From: Rhizobium ruizarguesonis
Lineage (GTDB): Bacteria; Pseudomonadota; Alphaproteobacteria; Rhizobiales; Rhizobiaceae
Length of the DNA: 64,000 nucleotides
NCBI RefSeq assembly: GCF_012349115.1
Contig: NZ_PQIG01000076.1
Coordinates: 39,366-103,365, forward strand
Direction of reading: 5' to 3'
Shown: positions 1-8,307 of the stretch, piece by piece
Position numbering within the stretch: the first letter of the stretch is position 1
How the letters are laid out: every line of letters begins with the position of its first letter
Program-made: the position numbers and the translations under genes
Notes under the pieces: generated by a model
Seen by the model: only the letters and a program-made list of their open reading frames with translations
The model's database searches: none
What the model was told of the DNA's origin: nothing

Positions 1-2
1 CG

Positions 3-461
3 CAGGTCGAGGCCGTGCTCGACGCGGCGATTGCCACGGGCCGCCTCGATATCCTGGCCGGCTCGGTCGCCGATGCGCGCATTGAAGGCGAGTTCATTCT
101 TTGCATCCTGCAGCCGCGTCATCAGCGCCAGCCGCTGGAGCGGCGCTATGACGCCGTCGTCGTCACCACCGGCCCGGCGCATGGCGGCATTCTCGAAACC
201 CAGCCCTGGCTCGCGGCACTTGCGGCAAGCGACCACCTGTCGCTTGATCCCACAGGCCTCGGCCTTGCCTGCACCGAGCGTTCGGAGGCGATCGGCCCGT
301 CCGGACATGCAGATCCTTCGCTGCTGATCTCCGGCCCGCTGGCGCGCGGCACATTCGGCGAGCTGATGGGACTGCCGCAGGTGACCGAGCATGCCTTCTT
401 CATCGCCGGCGAGATCGCCGAAAAGCTACGGACGAGCGCGACGAATAGGCATCCTGCCTGA
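3..461 (+). CDS. FAD/NAD(P)-binding protein, C-terminal part (5' end outside window)
   Basis: The reading frame is open from the left edge and stops at 459-461, so only the last 152 or so residues are visible. They contain a hydrophobic strand followed by TTGPAHGG, typical of the nucleotide-binding strand-turn of FAD/NAD(P)-dependent oxidoreductases, and a closing stretch (LLISGPLARGTFGELMGLPQV) that resembles the C-terminus of the YdhS-like (COG4529) family. That family is predicted to be flavin-dependent; substrates are unknown. The N-terminal dinucleotide fold lies off the window and cannot be checked. The frame is supported by strong C/G third-position bias. Family assignment is from memory of the C-terminal pattern and is moderate. 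Confidence 0.6.
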   Translation, partial: QVEAVLDAAIATGRLDILAGSVADARIEGEFILCILQPRHQRQPLERRYDAVVVTTGPAHGGILETQPWLAALAASDHLSLDPTGLGLACTERSEAIGPSGHADPSLLISGPLARGTFGELMGLPQVTEHAFFIAGEIAEKLRTSATNRHPA

Positions 462-573
462 TTTTCCACCAATATGTCGCTCTTCGACTGTCCCCGGTGA
501 TCGACTTCTGATAGTTCCTCGGCCATCAACATCCCGCTGACCCATCATTCGGGCGAGCAGAAATATCGAGACC

Positions 574-1467
574 ATGTCGCAGGCTGCCTCCACCCTTTCC
601 GAAGCCTCGCCTTCCAATCGTTTCGCCCTTGCGGCGCTCCTTCTCGGCGGGGCGGCAATCGGCGGCTCGCCGATCTTCGTCAGGCTGTCCGAAGTCGGCC
701 CGATGGCGACGGCCTTCTGGCGCGTGGCGCTGGCGTTGATCCCGATCGTCATCGTCTCGTTCATGAAGAAGGATGCGGGACCGAAGCCGCAAAGCCTTTC
801 CGACTATGCCATGCTCATTCTCCCAGGCGTCATGTTGGCGCTCGACCTCGGCGCCTGGCACCTTTCGCTCACTATGACGTCGGTCGCCAATGCGACGCTG
901 CTTGCCAACCTCGCACCAGTTTTCGTCACGCTGATCTCCTTCGCCTTTTTCAGCGCGAGGATCAGCCGCGTCTTCCTGCTCGGGCTTGTCCTGGCGCTGT
1001 CAGGCGTCGTCGTTCTGAAGGGCGGACCAGCAGCCGTCGGCAATGGCGACCTCAGCGGCGACGGCATCGCGATGATCGCCGCCTTCTTCTATGCCTGCTA
1101 CATCCTTGCGATCGGCAGGCTGCGCAGCCGCTTCGATACGATCCGCATCATGTTGTGGAGCACGGCATCGGCTGCCGCCTTCATCTTTCCGGTCGGCTTC
1201 TTCTACGAAGGTCACATGCTGCCCGCGACCGTCTATGGCTGGTCGATCGTCTTCGGCCTCGCCTTTATCAGCCATGCCGGCGGGCAGGTGGCGATCACCT
1301 ACGCGCTGGCCTATCTGCCGGCGGCCTTTTCCTCGCTGACACTGCTGCTGCAGCCGGTCGTCGCGGCCATCCTCGCCTGGGCGCTGCTCAACGAGGCGAT
1401 CGGGACGATGCAGGCGCTCGGCGGCGCCGTCGTGCTTGCCGGCATCATGGTTGCCCGCCGCGGCTGA
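574..1467 (+). CDS. DMT-family (EamA) inner-membrane transporter
   Basis: A 297-residue, very hydrophobic protein with about ten predicted membrane helices arranged as two EamA repeats. The first repeat starts at about residue 15 (ALAALLLGGAAIGGSPIFVRLSEVGPM) and carries the FWR motif seen at the end of helix 2 in drug/metabolite exporters. The second starts at about residue 155. It is probably an exporter of a small metabolite across the inner membrane; the substrate cannot be deduced. The ATG is preceded by only a weak ribosome site. It converges with the dioxygenase gene, with 3 bp between the stop codons, so neither has room for its own intergenic terminator. Confidence 0.85.
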   Translation: MSQAASTLSEASPSNRFALAALLLGGAAIGGSPIFVRLSEVGPMATAFWRVALALIPIVIVSFMKKDAGPKPQSLSDYAMLILPGVMLALDLGAWHLSLTMTSVANATLLANLAPVFVTLISFAFFSARISRVFLLGLVLALSGVVVLKGGPAAVGNGDLSGDGIAMIAAFFYACYILAIGRLRSRFDTIRIMLWSTASAAAFIFPVGFFYEGHMLPATVYGWSIVFGLAFISHAGGQVAITYALAYLPAAFSSLTLLLQPVVAAILAWALLNEAIGTMQALGGAVVLAGIMVARRG

Positions 1468-1470
1468 TCG

Positions 1471-3027
1471 TCAGCGATTTTCCTGCAGCAGCCATTTCTG
1501 GATGATCGGCACGTCGGCATCGCCGAGATCGTGGCCGCCGGCGATGACGTCGGAATCGACGGTGGCGCCCGAACTCTTCAGCCTCTCTTCCAACTCGCTC
1601 GCATATTTGCCGTAGGCATCCGTCTTGCCGCTGATGACGAGCAGGTCCGTGCCCTTCAGATCGGCATGCGGAAAGTCGCTGAGAACAGGCATGGAGCGCA
1701 GCAGCACCGCCTTATGAACCAGGTTCGGATGCAGGTAGAGCAGCGAGTTCAAAAGGTTGGCGCCATTGGAGTAGCCGACATAGACGACTTTCTGAGGGTC
1801 GAGCCCGTAGGATTTGACGGCCCCCTCGATGAAGGCCGCAAAGGCTTCCGCCTCGGTCTTGATGTCGTTCTGGTCGAAGGAGAAGGGGGTAATGCGCTTG
1901 TACCAGCGCGGAAAACCTTCCTCCGTCGCCCGGCCGCGCACGCCGAGCAGCGTTGCCCGCGGCGCCACCTTGTTCAAGAGCGGCATCAGCGTCGTCTCAT
2001 TGCCGCCGGATCCGTGCAGGAGCACGAAGACGCTGCCGTCTGGGTCGGGGGGCGTATAGAAGCGATGGACGAATGGCAGCTCGCGATAATTGATGCGCGG
2101 CTGGCCGGGCATTGAAAATTGCGGCAGCATCACCTTCAGGTCATGGAGATTGGTGATGGCTTCGGGTGGCGCGAAGAGCTTGCCCCCGAGGGCGGCGTGC
2201 TCTTCGTCCACGGTCATGCCGGGTTTGTCGGTCGCGAGCTCCACCAGCGTGCCGCCGGGCTCGCGAGCGTAGAGCGAGCGGAAATATTTGCGGTCGTGCA
2301 TGTTGGTCGGTGACGCGTCAGTCGCTTCCAGCGCCTTGCGCACCGAAAGCAGCGTCTCCTCGTCGGCGGCGCGGAAGGCGACGTGATCGACCGTGCCGGT
2401 GCCCGGCGCGCCGGACCAGAAGCCGCGCGCATCGCGCACGTCGATGATGTCGCCGGATTGCGAAACCAGCCTGTCGATCGTGCCGCGGCTGGCCTGGAAA
2501 CGGTAACCAAAATGGCTCTCAAGGAAGCTGCGGCTTGCGGCGGGCTTCTCCGTCAGCATGGTCGCGCCGCGCACCCGCTGGATGGCATGCTCGACCGGGA
2601 TCGAGGCACCGTCCCAGGCGGCCGGCGATACCAGGTTCTTTGCGCCTGCGAGCTTGAGGATGATGTTGTCAGGGTCCTTCAGCCGCAGGACAGGCTCGCC
2701 GAATTCGTCGGCTGGTCCCTCCGAGCGCAGGCCGAAGCTCATCGCGCGCGTCAGCCAGTAGCCGATGCTGGCGGGGTCGATCGACAGCGATATTTCGCTG
2801 ATCTGGCCATAGCCGGCCCGGCCGGGCGCACCATCTTCCCAGGCGAGGAAGGTCAGGAGCGACCCTGGTGTCCCTGCCGCATCGCCATAGAAAAGATGAA
2901 GTTGGGTCGCGTCCTCGTAACCGGCTGTCTGCTTGACGAGCCGCATGCCGAGAAATCCCGCGTAGAAGTCCACGTTCGCCTGCACCTTTCGGGTGACGGC
3001 CGTGACGTGATGTATGCCTGATACCAT
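1471..3027 (-). CDS. Fused VOC-family ring-cleaving dioxygenase and alpha/beta hydrolase (MhqO-MhqD-like)
   Basis: Counting from the ATG at 3027 the protein has 518 residues and two enzymes. Residues 1-290 hold two glyoxalase/extradiol (VOC) modules. His7, His215 and Glu263 sit where the 2-His-1-carboxylate iron ligands of extradiol dioxygenases are expected. Residues 310-518 are an alpha/beta hydrolase of the carboxylesterase/phospholipase type with LLHGSGGN, the nucleophile elbow GYSNG (Ser420), Asp470 and His499 as a complete triad. In Bacillus, MhqO (dioxygenase) and MhqD (hydrolase) are separate proteins that respond to quinones; here they are one chain. A longer in-frame start at 3090 exists, but the extra 21 residues look like a leader artefact and the VOC fold begins directly after 3027. 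Activity towards (hydro)quinones is inference. Confidence 0.85.
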   Translation of the reverse strand: MVSGIHHVTAVTRKVQANVDFYAGFLGMRLVKQTAGYEDATQLHLFYGDAAGTPGSLLTFLAWEDGAPGRAGYGQISEISLSIDPASIGYWLTRAMSFGLRSEGPADEFGEPVLRLKDPDNIILKLAGAKNLVSPAAWDGASIPVEHAIQRVRGATMLTEKPAASRSFLESHFGYRFQASRGTIDRLVSQSGDIIDVRDARGFWSGAPGTGTVDHVAFRAADEETLLSVRKALEATDASPTNMHDRKYFRSLYAREPGGTLVELATDKPGMTVDEEHAALGGKLFAPPEAITNLHDLKVMLPQFSMPGQPRINYRELPFVHRFYTPPDPDGSVFVLLHGSGGNETTLMPLLNKVAPRATLLGVRGRATEEGFPRWYKRITPFSFDQNDIKTEAEAFAAFIEGAVKSYGLDPQKVVYVGYSNGANLLNSLLYLHPNLVHKAVLLRSMPVLSDFPHADLKGTDLLVISGKTDAYGKYASELEERLKSSGATVDSDVIAGGHDLGDADVPIIQKWLLQENR

Positions 3028-3111
3028 CGAGAGCAGTCCTGATTGAAGCGGCGTCGTCAGGAGCGCGAGTATGAGAGCTGCGAAGGTCATACCGTTGCCA
3101 ATGACGATCGC

Positions 3112-4707
3112 TTAGTTTTGTTCCGCACAAAGCGCAAGCGAATCGCCGCGCTGCAACAACTCCAAATGTTCGACATCTTCGAGTGCCTCTTCCAGTTGCT
3201 GCAAGGTTGGCGGCTTGACCATATAGGCGCGCGCGCCGAGATTTCTGGCCCGTCGCATGTCGCTCTCGTCGCTTGACGTGCTGAGAATGCAGACGGGAAT
3301 TTGCTTGAGGCGGACGTCGGCTGAAAGCGCATGCAGCACCTCGAAGCCGTCCATGATCGGCATGTTGATGTCGAGCAGCATCAAGTCGATCTGCGGCACA
3401 TCGGCGATGTCAGCGCGTTCTTCGAGCAGCCGCATTGCCTCGCGTCCGTTGGTGGCGACATGCAGGTTGAAATTCACCTTCTCCCGCCGCATCAGCTTGA
3501 TCTTCAGAATCTGGATGTCGGCCGGGCTGTCTTCCACCAGCAGCACTTCGGCCAGCCTACCCGAACCTTCGCCTGGCTGCTCCGCCGGCCTGGCGCTGTG
3601 CGGGATGGCCGATGCGGCAGGCGGCGTGGACCTAGTCTCGGCGAGCGGCACTTCGAGAATGAAGGTGGCGCCCGGCCCATTTTCTGCCTCGCACCAGATA
3701 GAGCCGCCATGCATCTGCGCGATGCGGCGGCAGATGGCAAGGCCGAGCCCGGTGCCTTCGATGCCGCGGCCGACGAGGCGCTTGAACGGCTGGAAGATCA
3801 GCTCGCGATGCTCAGGATCGATGCCAGGCCCGTTGTCACGCACGGTGAGGCGGCAGATATCGCCCTGCGCTTCGCCTGTGATGCTGATCTCCGGAACCTT
3901 CTGCTCGCAGTAGCGGATGGCATTCGACACCAGGTTCTGCAGGAGCTGGGTCAGCAGCGTCGCATCGCCCATGACCTCCGGCAGCGCCCCGCGGATGATG
4001 ACGGCGCCGCGGCTTTCGGTCTGCTGACGCAGATTGTCCTCCACCTGGTCGAGCACATCAGATAGCGAGACCGGCCTGAGCTCCAGCCCGCCGTAGGCCT
4101 CGAGCTTGGTGAAACCCGAGACCTTGACGATCAGGTCTTCCATATGGTCGGCGGCGCTGAGCACGTAATCGAGCAATTCCCGGTCTTCGGCTGGAAGCGC
4201 GGCAGAACCGTGCAGGATGCGGCTGAAGGATTTGATCGTCCGGAGCGGCTCTTTCAAATCATGGGCCATGGCGCGGGTGAAGATCTCAAGCGATTGCCGC
4301 TTCTGCTCCAGCTTTGCTTCCAGCATGCCGTGCATGATGGCATTCTGGATGCAGCGATGCAGTGTTTCAGGCGAAAGCGAATCCTTTGTCAGATAGTCGC
4401 GCGCGCCGCTCTTCATCACCTCGACGGCGACGGTTTCGTTGCCCTGGCCGGTCAGCATGATGACGTTGGCGGCGGGATCACTCTCCAGGATATCCGCAAG
4501 AACGCCGAGCCCGTCGCGACCCGGCAGCGAATAGTCGAGCAGGATGCAGTCCGGCCGTTTCCGGCCGTTCAGTGCAAGGCCCTCTTCGCCCGTCTCCGCC
4601 TCCACCACGGTATAGGCGGTGCTGGAAACGCGGCCCAGTATGCGGCGATAGACCTCGCGATCGTCGATGTTGTCGTCGATGATGAGAATGGAGCAGTGTT
4701 CCGCCAA
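3112..4707 (-). CDS. Hybrid signalling protein: receiver - histidine kinase - receiver
   Basis: A 531-residue soluble protein. Residues 6-125 are a receiver with acidic DD at 11-12, phospho-Asp58 (LLDYSLPG) and Lys108. Residues 140-205 are a HisKA domain with His149 in AMAHDLKEPLR. Residues 245-355 are a HATPase with N box (NLVSNAIRY), DNGPG and GTGLGLAI. Residues 388-510 form a second receiver with Asp446 (LLDINMP) and Lys in MVKPP. There is no membrane segment or separate sensor domain, so input probably comes by phosphorylation of the first receiver. It follows the receiver at 4712-5137 and the membrane kinase at 5124-7262 with 4-bp spacing, so the three are likely one operon and one relay. 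Partner phosphotransfers are inference. Confidence 0.9.
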   Translation of the reverse strand: MAEHCSILIIDDNIDDREVYRRILGRVSSTAYTVVEAETGEEGLALNGRKRPDCILLDYSLPGRDGLGVLADILESDPAANVIMLTGQGNETVAVEVMKSGARDYLTKDSLSPETLHRCIQNAIMHGMLEAKLEQKRQSLEIFTRAMAHDLKEPLRTIKSFSRILHGSAALPAEDRELLDYVLSAADHMEDLIVKVSGFTKLEAYGGLELRPVSLSDVLDQVEDNLRQQTESRGAVIIRGALPEVMGDATLLTQLLQNLVSNAIRYCEQKVPEISITGEAQGDICRLTVRDNGPGIDPEHRELIFQPFKRLVGRGIEGTGLGLAICRRIAQMHGGSIWCEAENGPGATFILEVPLAETRSTPPAASAIPHSARPAEQPGEGSGRLAEVLLVEDSPADIQILKIKLMRREKVNFNLHVATNGREAMRLLEERADIADVPQIDLMLLDINMPIMDGFEVLHALSADVRLKQIPVCILSTSSDESDMRRARNLGARAYMVKPPTLQQLEEALEDVEHLELLQRGDSLALCAEQN

Positions 4708-4711
4708 TCTG

Positions 4712-5137
4712 TCAGTCCTCGAGCGGCAGGATCGCGATTTCGAACCAGTATTCCTTCAGCCGCTGGATCGCGGCGAAGAGCCCGTCGAGATCGACCGGCT
4801 TCTGCACATAGGTATTGGCGCCGAGCGCATAGCAGCCTTCGATATCGCGCTCGTCGTCGGAGGTCGTGAGGATCACCACCGGGATCTTGCGCCAGCCGGC
4901 GTTCGACTTGATCGCCTCCAGCGTCTTGCGGCCGTCAAGGCCCGGCATGTTGAGATCGAGCAGGATCAGTCCCGGTTTCGGCACCATCGAGCCGAGCATG
5001 TCGAGCGCTTCCTGACCGGAGGCCGCCCAGCGGATCGAGTTGCGCAGGTTGGTGCGTTTGAAGGCGCGCATCGTCGCTTCGAAATCGTCCTCGCTGTCCT
5101 CGACGATCAGGATCGGTTGCGTGTCACGCTGCTGCAT
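4712..5137 (-). CDS. Single-domain response regulator
   Basis: A 141-residue CheY-like receiver. It has the acidic pair Glu13-Asp14, phospho-Asp61 in LLDLNMPG, Thr91-Thr92 and Lys113 in YVQKPVD. This sequence (SEDDF near the N-terminus, YVQKPVD) is typical of the Rcp1/phytochrome-associated receiver subgroup. There is no output domain, so it should act by protein contact or phosphorelay. The start at 5137 gives a complete receiver; a longer open frame upstream is only a shadow of the kinase gene. Its first 14 bases overlap the end of the kinase gene at 5124-7262, which points to translational coupling and to that kinase as the natural partner. Confidence 0.9.
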   Translation of the reverse strand: MQQRDTQPILIVEDSEDDFEATMRAFKRTNLRNSIRWAASGQEALDMLGSMVPKPGLILLDLNMPGLDGRKTLEAIKSNAGWRKIPVVILTTSDDERDIEGCYALGANTYVQKPVDLDGLFAAIQRLKEYWFEIAILPLED

Positions 5138-7262
5138 TCTGCCCCTCGCGCTTTTTTCCCAGGGTGAAATAAAATGTCGTGCCGGTGCCGACCTCGGATT
5201 CCAGCCAGATATCGCCATTGTGCCGCGCGATGATCTTGCGGACGAAGGTAAGGCCTGCTCCGGTGCCGTCGTCGGAATCCTGCGACTTTTCCAGCCGCTT
5301 GAAAATGCGGAAAATATCCTCGTGGAATTCCTGCGGGATGCCCTTGCCGTTATCCTTAACGAAAAACACGTTGCGGGCAACCGTGCCGTCCTGACCGACG
5401 AACCGATCGAGGTAACCGATCGAGACGAGCGGCGCCGGCTTGTCGTTGTATTTGATCGCATTGGTGATGAGATTGCGGAACACTTCGGTCAGCCGCGGCG
5501 CGTCGCAGACCACCTCCGGCAGCCGGCCGTCAATGATGACCTTGGCATGCCGCTCCTCCAGCAACAGCTCCATCGTCGCGACGACATCCTTGACGATCAG
5601 GCCGATATCGGTGCGTTTGACCGCCAGTTGCTGCCGCCCGAGCCGAGAGAAATAAAGAAGGTCGTTGACGAGTTTCTCCATGCGCTGGCTGAGGCGCACG
5701 AGCCGGTTCAGCCGGCGCACGCCGTCCTGGTCGAGCTTGTCTTCATAGTCCTCCAAGAGGAAGCGGGAATGGTTGTGCAGGCCGCGTAGCGGTTCCTTGA
5801 GGTCATGCGAGGCGATATAGGCGAATTCATCGAGGTCGTGGTTGCTGCGCTCGAGCTCGGCCGTATAAGCCTCGAGCTGGGAAAGCGTCGTTTTCATCCG
5901 TTCTTCCTGCCGGACGCGCTCGCTGATGTCGCGCACGATACCGACGAAGGTTTTTGTATGGCCGGTGACGACGGCGCTGATGGAAACATCGATCGGAAAG
6001 ACGATGCCGTTCTTGCGTCGCCCGGAGACCATGCGCGTCGTACCGATGATGCGCTCCTCGCCGGTCTGCCGGTAATGGCCGAGATAGCCGTCGTGCTCGG
6101 AATGGTAGGGTTCGGGCATCAGCATCTTGATGTTCCGGCCGATCGTCTCCTGCAGGGAGTAACCGAACATGCTTTCAGCCGCCGGATTGAAATTCTTGAT
6201 CGTTCCACGCTCGTCGATGACGACGACGGCATCAGGGGTGCCACGCACCAGCGCGCCGAAGCGGACGCGCTCGCTTTCCAGGTTATAATTGTTGCGCATG
6301 AAATAGAAGACGAGAAGCGCGATCAGCCAGAGCGTGGCAGCTGTAATAGTGCGGTTGGCGATCTCCTGCCAGAACGCCGCTTCGTCGTGCCTGACGGCGA
6401 AAAAGCCGAGCATCAGGAGCACGGTGCAGGCAAAGGCGAAGAAAAGCGGCGCATTTCTGTTGCCGAACCAGAGCGCCGTCAACACCAGCGGCACATAGAG
6501 AATGCCGTTGGCGACACCCAGCGGCGTGTAGAGATCGACGAGAATGCCGGTGAAGCAGACTGCAGCCGGGATCCACAGCGGGATCTGTGCCCGGTTTGTC
6601 GGCTGCATCCACCAGGAGCGGGCGAGAAGCCCCGAGCCGAAGATCACAATGCCGATCGCCGTATGCAGCGCCATCGCCGCATAGGGTCCCCAGCGGTAAC
6701 CCTGTTCGGCATCGGTGACATAGCCGGCCAGCGCGATCATGCCGAGCGTGATAACGACATAGCTCGTCAGTTCCTGCACGACCTGGCTTTTCTTCTCCAC
6801 GTGGAGCGAGAGCAGTACCGAAAGATTGGCGATCAGGAAGACCAAAGCGGTGTTCGGCCCCATGCCGCCGCCGATCTTGGCGATGAAATCGGGCGGAACC
6901 AGGAAACGCGTGATCAACATGTCGACATTGTGAAAAGTCCGCCCGATTGTGACGATTTCCACGAGCCGGGCCGCAGCGATCGCCGCCGCAAGCCCCGCCG
7001 TGATCGTTGCCGTTATGCGAAAACGGCGGGCCGCCAGTGTCGAGGCGGCAAGCCCCACGCCGGAAAGCACGAAGCAGAGCGCGGTGTTGAAGGCCATCGA
7101 CGGAAAGCCGGGAACCAGCGAAATGACAATCTCGACCTGCAGCAGCCAGCCGGCAAGGGCAGTCACGCCGAGAAGGAACATCATGAAGCCGACCGCAATC
7201 GCAAAGGCACGGTAGTGCCGCCTTGGCTGGTCCTGCAGGTCCACGTTGCCCTGATCCTGCAC
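5124..7262 (-). CDS. Membrane sensor histidine kinase with a FixL-like PAS domain
   Basis: With the GTG at 7262 the protein has 712 residues; GTG is chosen because GGAGG lies 8 nt upstream, while the frame further upstream codes for unlikely sequence. Residues 16-325 contain about eight hydrophobic helices. Residues 332-450 are a PAS domain whose core (MPEPYHSEHDGYLGHYR) closely resembles the FixL haem PAS. His390 matches the haem-ligating His200 of Bradyrhizobium FixL, Arg398 matches Arg206, and Arg410 matches the oxygen-switch Arg220. Residues 475-545 are HisKA with His486 (ASHDLKEPLR), then a HATPase (NLITNAIKY, DNGKGIP, GTGAGL). The receiver gene downstream overlaps it. Haem or oxygen sensing is inferred from the residues only; many PAS domains share part of this motif. 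Confidence 0.9.
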   Translation of the reverse strand: MQDQGNVDLQDQPRRHYRAFAIAVGFMMFLLGVTALAGWLLQVEIVISLVPGFPSMAFNTALCFVLSGVGLAASTLAARRFRITATITAGLAAAIAAARLVEIVTIGRTFHNVDMLITRFLVPPDFIAKIGGGMGPNTALVFLIANLSVLLSLHVEKKSQVVQELTSYVVITLGMIALAGYVTDAEQGYRWGPYAAMALHTAIGIVIFGSGLLARSWWMQPTNRAQIPLWIPAAVCFTGILVDLYTPLGVANGILYVPLVLTALWFGNRNAPLFFAFACTVLLMLGFFAVRHDEAAFWQEIANRTITAATLWLIALLVFYFMRNNYNLESERVRFGALVRGTPDAVVVIDERGTIKNFNPAAESMFGYSLQETIGRNIKMLMPEPYHSEHDGYLGHYRQTGEERIIGTTRMVSGRRKNGIVFPIDVSISAVVTGHTKTFVGIVRDISERVRQEERMKTTLSQLEAYTAELERSNHDLDEFAYIASHDLKEPLRGLHNHSRFLLEDYEDKLDQDGVRRLNRLVRLSQRMEKLVNDLLYFSRLGRQQLAVKRTDIGLIVKDVVATMELLLEERHAKVIIDGRLPEVVCDAPRLTEVFRNLITNAIKYNDKPAPLVSIGYLDRFVGQDGTVARNVFFVKDNGKGIPQEFHEDIFRIFKRLEKSQDSDDGTGAGLTFVRKIIARHNGDIWLESEVGTGTTFYFTLGKKREGQNAAA

Positions 7263-7455
7263 CCGTGTGTCCTCCTTCGGTTCGCGCGGCCATCTTTTCC
7301 GAAATCGAGGAATACTCAATAGGCAAGGCAGGGCGGTGCCATGCTTTTTGCGAAATGATCTGCGATAAGGTATATCGAATTTCAGTGGAACCGCGATATG
7401 GTGACGTCGAAGGACAGCGAGGTTCATTCGAACAATATCCAAATTGCGGTGCTAG

Positions 7456-7833
7456 ATGACCACCTTATTTTATGTTGACGACAGTAAGGATGACCTCTTC
7501 TATCTCGACTATATCTGCAGAAAGCAGCAGATTGACGTCGATCTATTCTGTTTCTCCACGGCCGAAATGGCGCTGGAGGCGCTGGAGACGCGCGCGGCGG
7601 AAGGCAAGGCCCCGCCTGACCTGCTGGTCGCCGATCTCTACATGCCACTCGACAGCGGCATCAGCCTCATCACTCGGTTGCGCCTGGATGATCGTTTCAA
7701 GGCGATGCGGCTTGCTATCTGCAGCGGATCGGATGCTGCCGAGGACCGCGCACGCTCACTCGATGCCGGCGCCGATGTCTATCTGGAAAAGCCACTTGAC
7801 CTTGCCACGATCATTCTCAATCTTGAGATGTAG
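7456..7833 (+). CDS. Single-domain response regulator
   Basis: A 125-residue CheY-like receiver. It has the acidic Asp8-Asp9 pair (YVDDSKDD), phospho-Asp60 in LLVADLYMP, a Ser/Thr position in the ICSGSD strand and the conserved Lys in YLEKPLDL. It has no output domain. It is divergent from the kinase operon ending at 7262 (193 bp between them), so the two may share a regulatory region and a pathway. The ribosome site is weak (no clear GGAG upstream of the ATG). Which kinase phosphorylates it is unknown. Confidence 0.85.
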   Translation: MTTLFYVDDSKDDLFYLDYICRKQQIDVDLFCFSTAEMALEALETRAAEGKAPPDLLVADLYMPLDSGISLITRLRLDDRFKAMRLAICSGSDAAEDRARSLDAGADVYLEKPLDLATIILNLEM

Positions 7834-8307
7834 AAAACGGCGAGAGCCGTATGACCTATTCTCTCTCATTCGTCCAAGCCATATGACAAACCGCAATTGA
7901 CAAGGTCGAGGACGCATCACAAGATGCAACCGGAGCGAAGAATATGGAACGCAAAAATAAGCGCTGAGAGAACCGATCAACCCGCGTTCGCCGCCACGAA
8001 CATCAGCCAACCCCTTAGCTGAATGGGTCTTCGGCTCTCTCGCGCTTACGTCTGGCACTGCCTTCTCGCATTCATGGATGTTGAATGCAGGAAGAATACG
8101 ATACCCAGGTAAGAACTACTGCCCCTCAGTAAAATCTGCCCGTGCATCACCTGTCGTTGAGATAATTGATGATTTCCGCCTTACATATCGAAAGTCCCCG
8201 TTTTCGATATCTCTCATCAACCGTCTCGCAATTTTTGTAGCTCTTCGCGTTTAAGACGTATATCCCAAGATTTCGGGATTAGAGGTATCGGCGGGAGGAG
8301 AGGAAGA
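7834..8307 (+). other. 474-bp intergenic region upstream of a LuxR-type gene
   Basis: No convincing gene is visible: the frames that cross it have no family features and extend from neighbouring coding sequence. It is less GC-rich than the genes around it. It holds a perfect inverted repeat at 8185-8210 and a shorter one (ATCCC/GGGAT) at 8262-8279, and ends with a purine-rich ribosome site at 8294-8306. Promoter and operator functions are inferred. Confidence 0.5.
8185..8210. promoter_or_regulatory. Perfect 26-bp dyad, candidate operator
   Basis: ATATCGAAA at 8185-8193 and its exact reverse complement TTTCGATAT at 8202-8210 flank an 8-bp spacer. The dyad lies about 100 bp upstream of the LuxR-type gene at 8308 and has no T-run after it on either strand, so it is more like a protein-binding site than a terminator. 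Which protein binds is unknown; autoregulation by the LuxR-type product is one possibility. Confidence 0.45.

Noticed and set aside
5805..7322. 505-codon open frame on the plus strand
   Set aside because: It is antisense to the membrane kinase, has an Arg/Asp/Glu-rich composition typical of reverse frames of GC-rich genes and no domain pattern.
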